Source: Lateolabrax maculatus (lineage: Eukaryota; Chordata; Actinopteri; Acropomatiformes; Lateolabracidae). Taken from it: a stretch of DNA of 64,000 nt. A program made the translations under genes and the position numbers. The stretch covers positions 26,958,501-27,022,500 of the forward strand of contig CM062214.1 of NCBI GenBank assembly GCA_031216445.1, read 5' to 3'. Shown one piece after another: positions 61,879 to 64,000 of this stretch (position 1 is the first letter of the stretch; every line of letters begins with the position of its first letter). The notes under the pieces are model-generated. The model was given only the letters and a program-made list of their open reading frames with translations. It did not search any database and was not told where the DNA came from.

Positions 61879-64000
61879 GTATTTGTCCAAGTTTTTCCAA
61901 AGTTGACCAGACTAAAGCCTGTAACAGTAGCACTTCATAGTGAGGAGCATTCTGTTGGGTTTCCTCAACTGGTAATATGTTAAACATATATGTGGTTTCA
62001 GATTTTCATCAGAATACTGAGATTTATTTGTCAGAAAAAATAACATAAAGCTGGATTATAGATATAGACTTGACATTGTTATGGTGGCTATGTCTCTGCG
62101 TCATTAGTAACGGGTTAATGAGGATCAAAAATGCCATTTGCTAGGTATTTACATGTGTCTGGAACAGATATAAGAGCTGTAGGATTGTGGCCTTCAGACA
62201 GATTGCAGTTATGCTGTTATTGGAGTCCTGTAAAACGATTAACCTTAGATGAGAAGTTGTTCCACCAGAAAACAATTTAACAGGGCTGTAAGTGGGAACT
62301 GCTGTGAGATGAATATTGCTTTCACACAAATAGTTTTTAGTATGCGCACGTGTATGTTTGCGCGTGTTCTTCCTACATTACCTCTTGCTTATCTAATGAA
62401 TTATTTCACACATTACCCACATGCGTTCCCCTAAGAGCATTCATGGGACCCAGCTTTAAATTCAGATGCTCAACCTTTGCCAGCTGCTCCTCCAAAGTGC
62501 CAGGGGTGCTTCTCCTCCTATCATACAGATCCCACATCACACTTTCTAGAGGCGTTTGATCTTAATTTGGCATGTCTGCTCGCCCACTTGCCCGCATGGG
62601 TTTTACGGCCGATGTGGTCCCTTCCCTAATGTCATCTGTTACCTGAACAGCAGGCTCTCTGCTCAGTGGTTCTCCCTTCAGGTGGGGACCTCACTGTGTC
62701 ACAAGTCATCCAACAGCAGTCGGTTCAACCTTTACTCTATTAATCACCTCCTTAGATGGCGTATTCCCCACAGCTTTTCAAATCGCATCAAATCCTCACT
62801 CTCACACGCACACATACACACTCACAGTAATCAGTCTACCTGGCAGTGTAGTTTGCTATATTCTTGCATAACAAGTTCATTATTTGTCTTAGACCTGCTA
62901 TTGCCCTTTCTGTTTCATTTCTTGGGGTATGTTTCACGCAGTGTGAGTAATGGTGCCAGGTAAAGATGTGTTGGGTTCAGTGTATTTTCTTTTCTAAATG
63001 ATCAGCTTGTTTGTCATTCATTCAAGTCATTCATCAGGAAAGCTGTATACTGGAAGCACTATCATAACCATTGAATAATACACTCTGAAAACATTCACAA
63101 TCCATGTTGTGTTAATCATTGTTTTAGCACAATATTCACAAGGTCACCAGTTGTTGATTGCAGGAAAATGCATTTTAACTTAAGATCCACCAAGAACATG
63201 ATTCGATCTCAAATGAGTTAAGCTTAGTGGGTAAAATATCTACCTTTTGTACTTTCAAATTTCGGGAAACTCACCAAAAAACCCCACCCAAGTTCTGCAG
63301 TAGGTGATTCAATAATGAATCGTCTGACTCATCCTGATGCGCCGGGCACGGTGGGTTAGAAATCATTCATCCGTCATTTCCTATTATTCTCATAAGTTGC
63401 ATCAAACTTGTGCTGTATCAGTAAAGTGCGTAACACAAACAGACATGTATCCAATTCAATGGAAATGTATTCCGCAAATTGACTACTTAGTAAATGTTTG
63501 GTAAAAGCGGTGACTGGGCAGCAAGCAAAAGAAAAGGTTATTTTGTTATATGAAAGCTTCTACAGTCAGAAAGCACTACTTTCTATGTTATTCTCTGAGT
63601 GAAAAATGCACATTCCCTTTATAATGTACATTGCATGTAATCAAGCACATACAACAAACCAAAACCAGACAGTGATTTTGATGTATTTTGTGGGATGTAT
63701 AGAGAGATTGTTGTTTAGGCACAACTTTGTTCAGATGATTTTCCTCGTCTGTCACATTTTGACTTCCACCTTACGCCGCCTGTAACTCTTTCTTCTCCTC
63801 TCTTTGTGTACCTACCAGCCTCATGTTATCCGCATCTTCTGGGTTGTTTTCAAGGTGCTTGGCTTTCCACCATCACTTTCTCTGTTTCATGTCATTTTTG
63901 CTCCTCTCCCATGCCATCCATCCACATGTTTCTCCTTTGAGCCTGAAGCACTGTGAATTCTTGAATATGTCTCTCCTCCATCCTGTCAAGAGCTTGGCCC
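61879..64000 (+). other. start of the intron after the peak1 coding exon
   Basis: The donor GTATTT at 61879 opens this intron, and it runs past the end of the window. The first 25 nt would add nine codons and a stop if retained. The rest is A+T-rich with short CA-type runs (62806-62825) and no reading frame resembling later PEAK1 segments (SHC-binding NPxY region, pseudokinase, helical dimerisation domain). A pyrimidine-rich acceptor-like CTACCAG at 63812-63818 is present, but the sequence after it does not read like PEAK1. Confidence 0.7.

Noticed and set aside
63819..64000. Possible next coding exon after an acceptor-like CTACCAG, open for about 60 codons in the right phase.
   Set aside because: The predicted residues (Leu/Phe/His/Ser-rich) do not resemble any part of PEAK1 I know, and the stretch runs off the window without a donor. 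A chance open frame is more likely.
1..64000. CRISPR arrays, bacterial operons, tRNA or rRNA genes, viral insertions.
   Set aside because: No regularly spaced repeats, Shine-Dalgarno-led gene clusters, cloverleaf-like A/B boxes, or retroviral gene remnants were recognised. The composition is that of vertebrate intron.

Overview
The window is vertebrate nuclear DNA from a ray-finned fish, most probably a percomorph teleost. It is about 95% non-coding, with long introns, dinucleotide microsatellites and several dispersed repeats of the kinds I recognise from teleost genomes, including a decayed L2-type LINE at 6130-7165. No bacterial-style operons, CRISPR arrays, tRNA or rRNA genes were seen. 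The only long reading frame is near the right edge, on the + strand.

That frame (58511-61878, inside an exon starting about 58377) is the giant first coding exon of peak1, which encodes pseudopodium-enriched atypical kinase 1 (PEAK1/SGK269), a Src- and cytoskeleton-associated pseudokinase scaffold. The exon carries the whole disordered N-terminal scaffold (about 1,122 codons) and ends at a CAG|GTATTT donor. The C-terminal SHC-binding region, pseudokinase domain and flanking dimerisation helices must lie on exons beyond position 64000. A 2.1-kb piece of the following intron closes the window.

The 58 kb to the left look like the 5' untranslated part of the same gene. Two short non-coding exons with good splice signals stand out: 9037-9146 and 38929-39004. 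Each holds a single ATG that opens a tiny upstream ORF, and the leader part of the coding exon holds a third. If all three exons are spliced together, the peak1 leader spans about 50 kb and carries three sequential short uORFs. Weaker exon candidates lie at 12086-12191, 32068-32201, 47266-47352 and around 48821-49085.

The intronic DNA holds an internally deleted L2-like LINE, a probable MITE with terminal inverted repeats (42652-43075), fragments of other dispersed families, and simple repeats, the largest being (TA)40 at 10633. Several CpG-richer or motif-dense patches are candidate regulatory elements: 1500-1741, 21000-21330 (TATA-like box plus a 19-bp AP-1 palindrome), 27234-27480, 31400-31760 (ATF/CREB site), 37240-37460 (octamer plus TCF/SOX-like site) and 56000-56230 (RFX X-box). 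Conservation, expression and chromatin state could not be examined, so these calls rest on motif and composition only. I found no clear evidence of an undescribed biological system. The most testable ideas are the uORF-rich leader, a possible internal promoter, and a possible truncated PEAK1 isoform made by intron retention.
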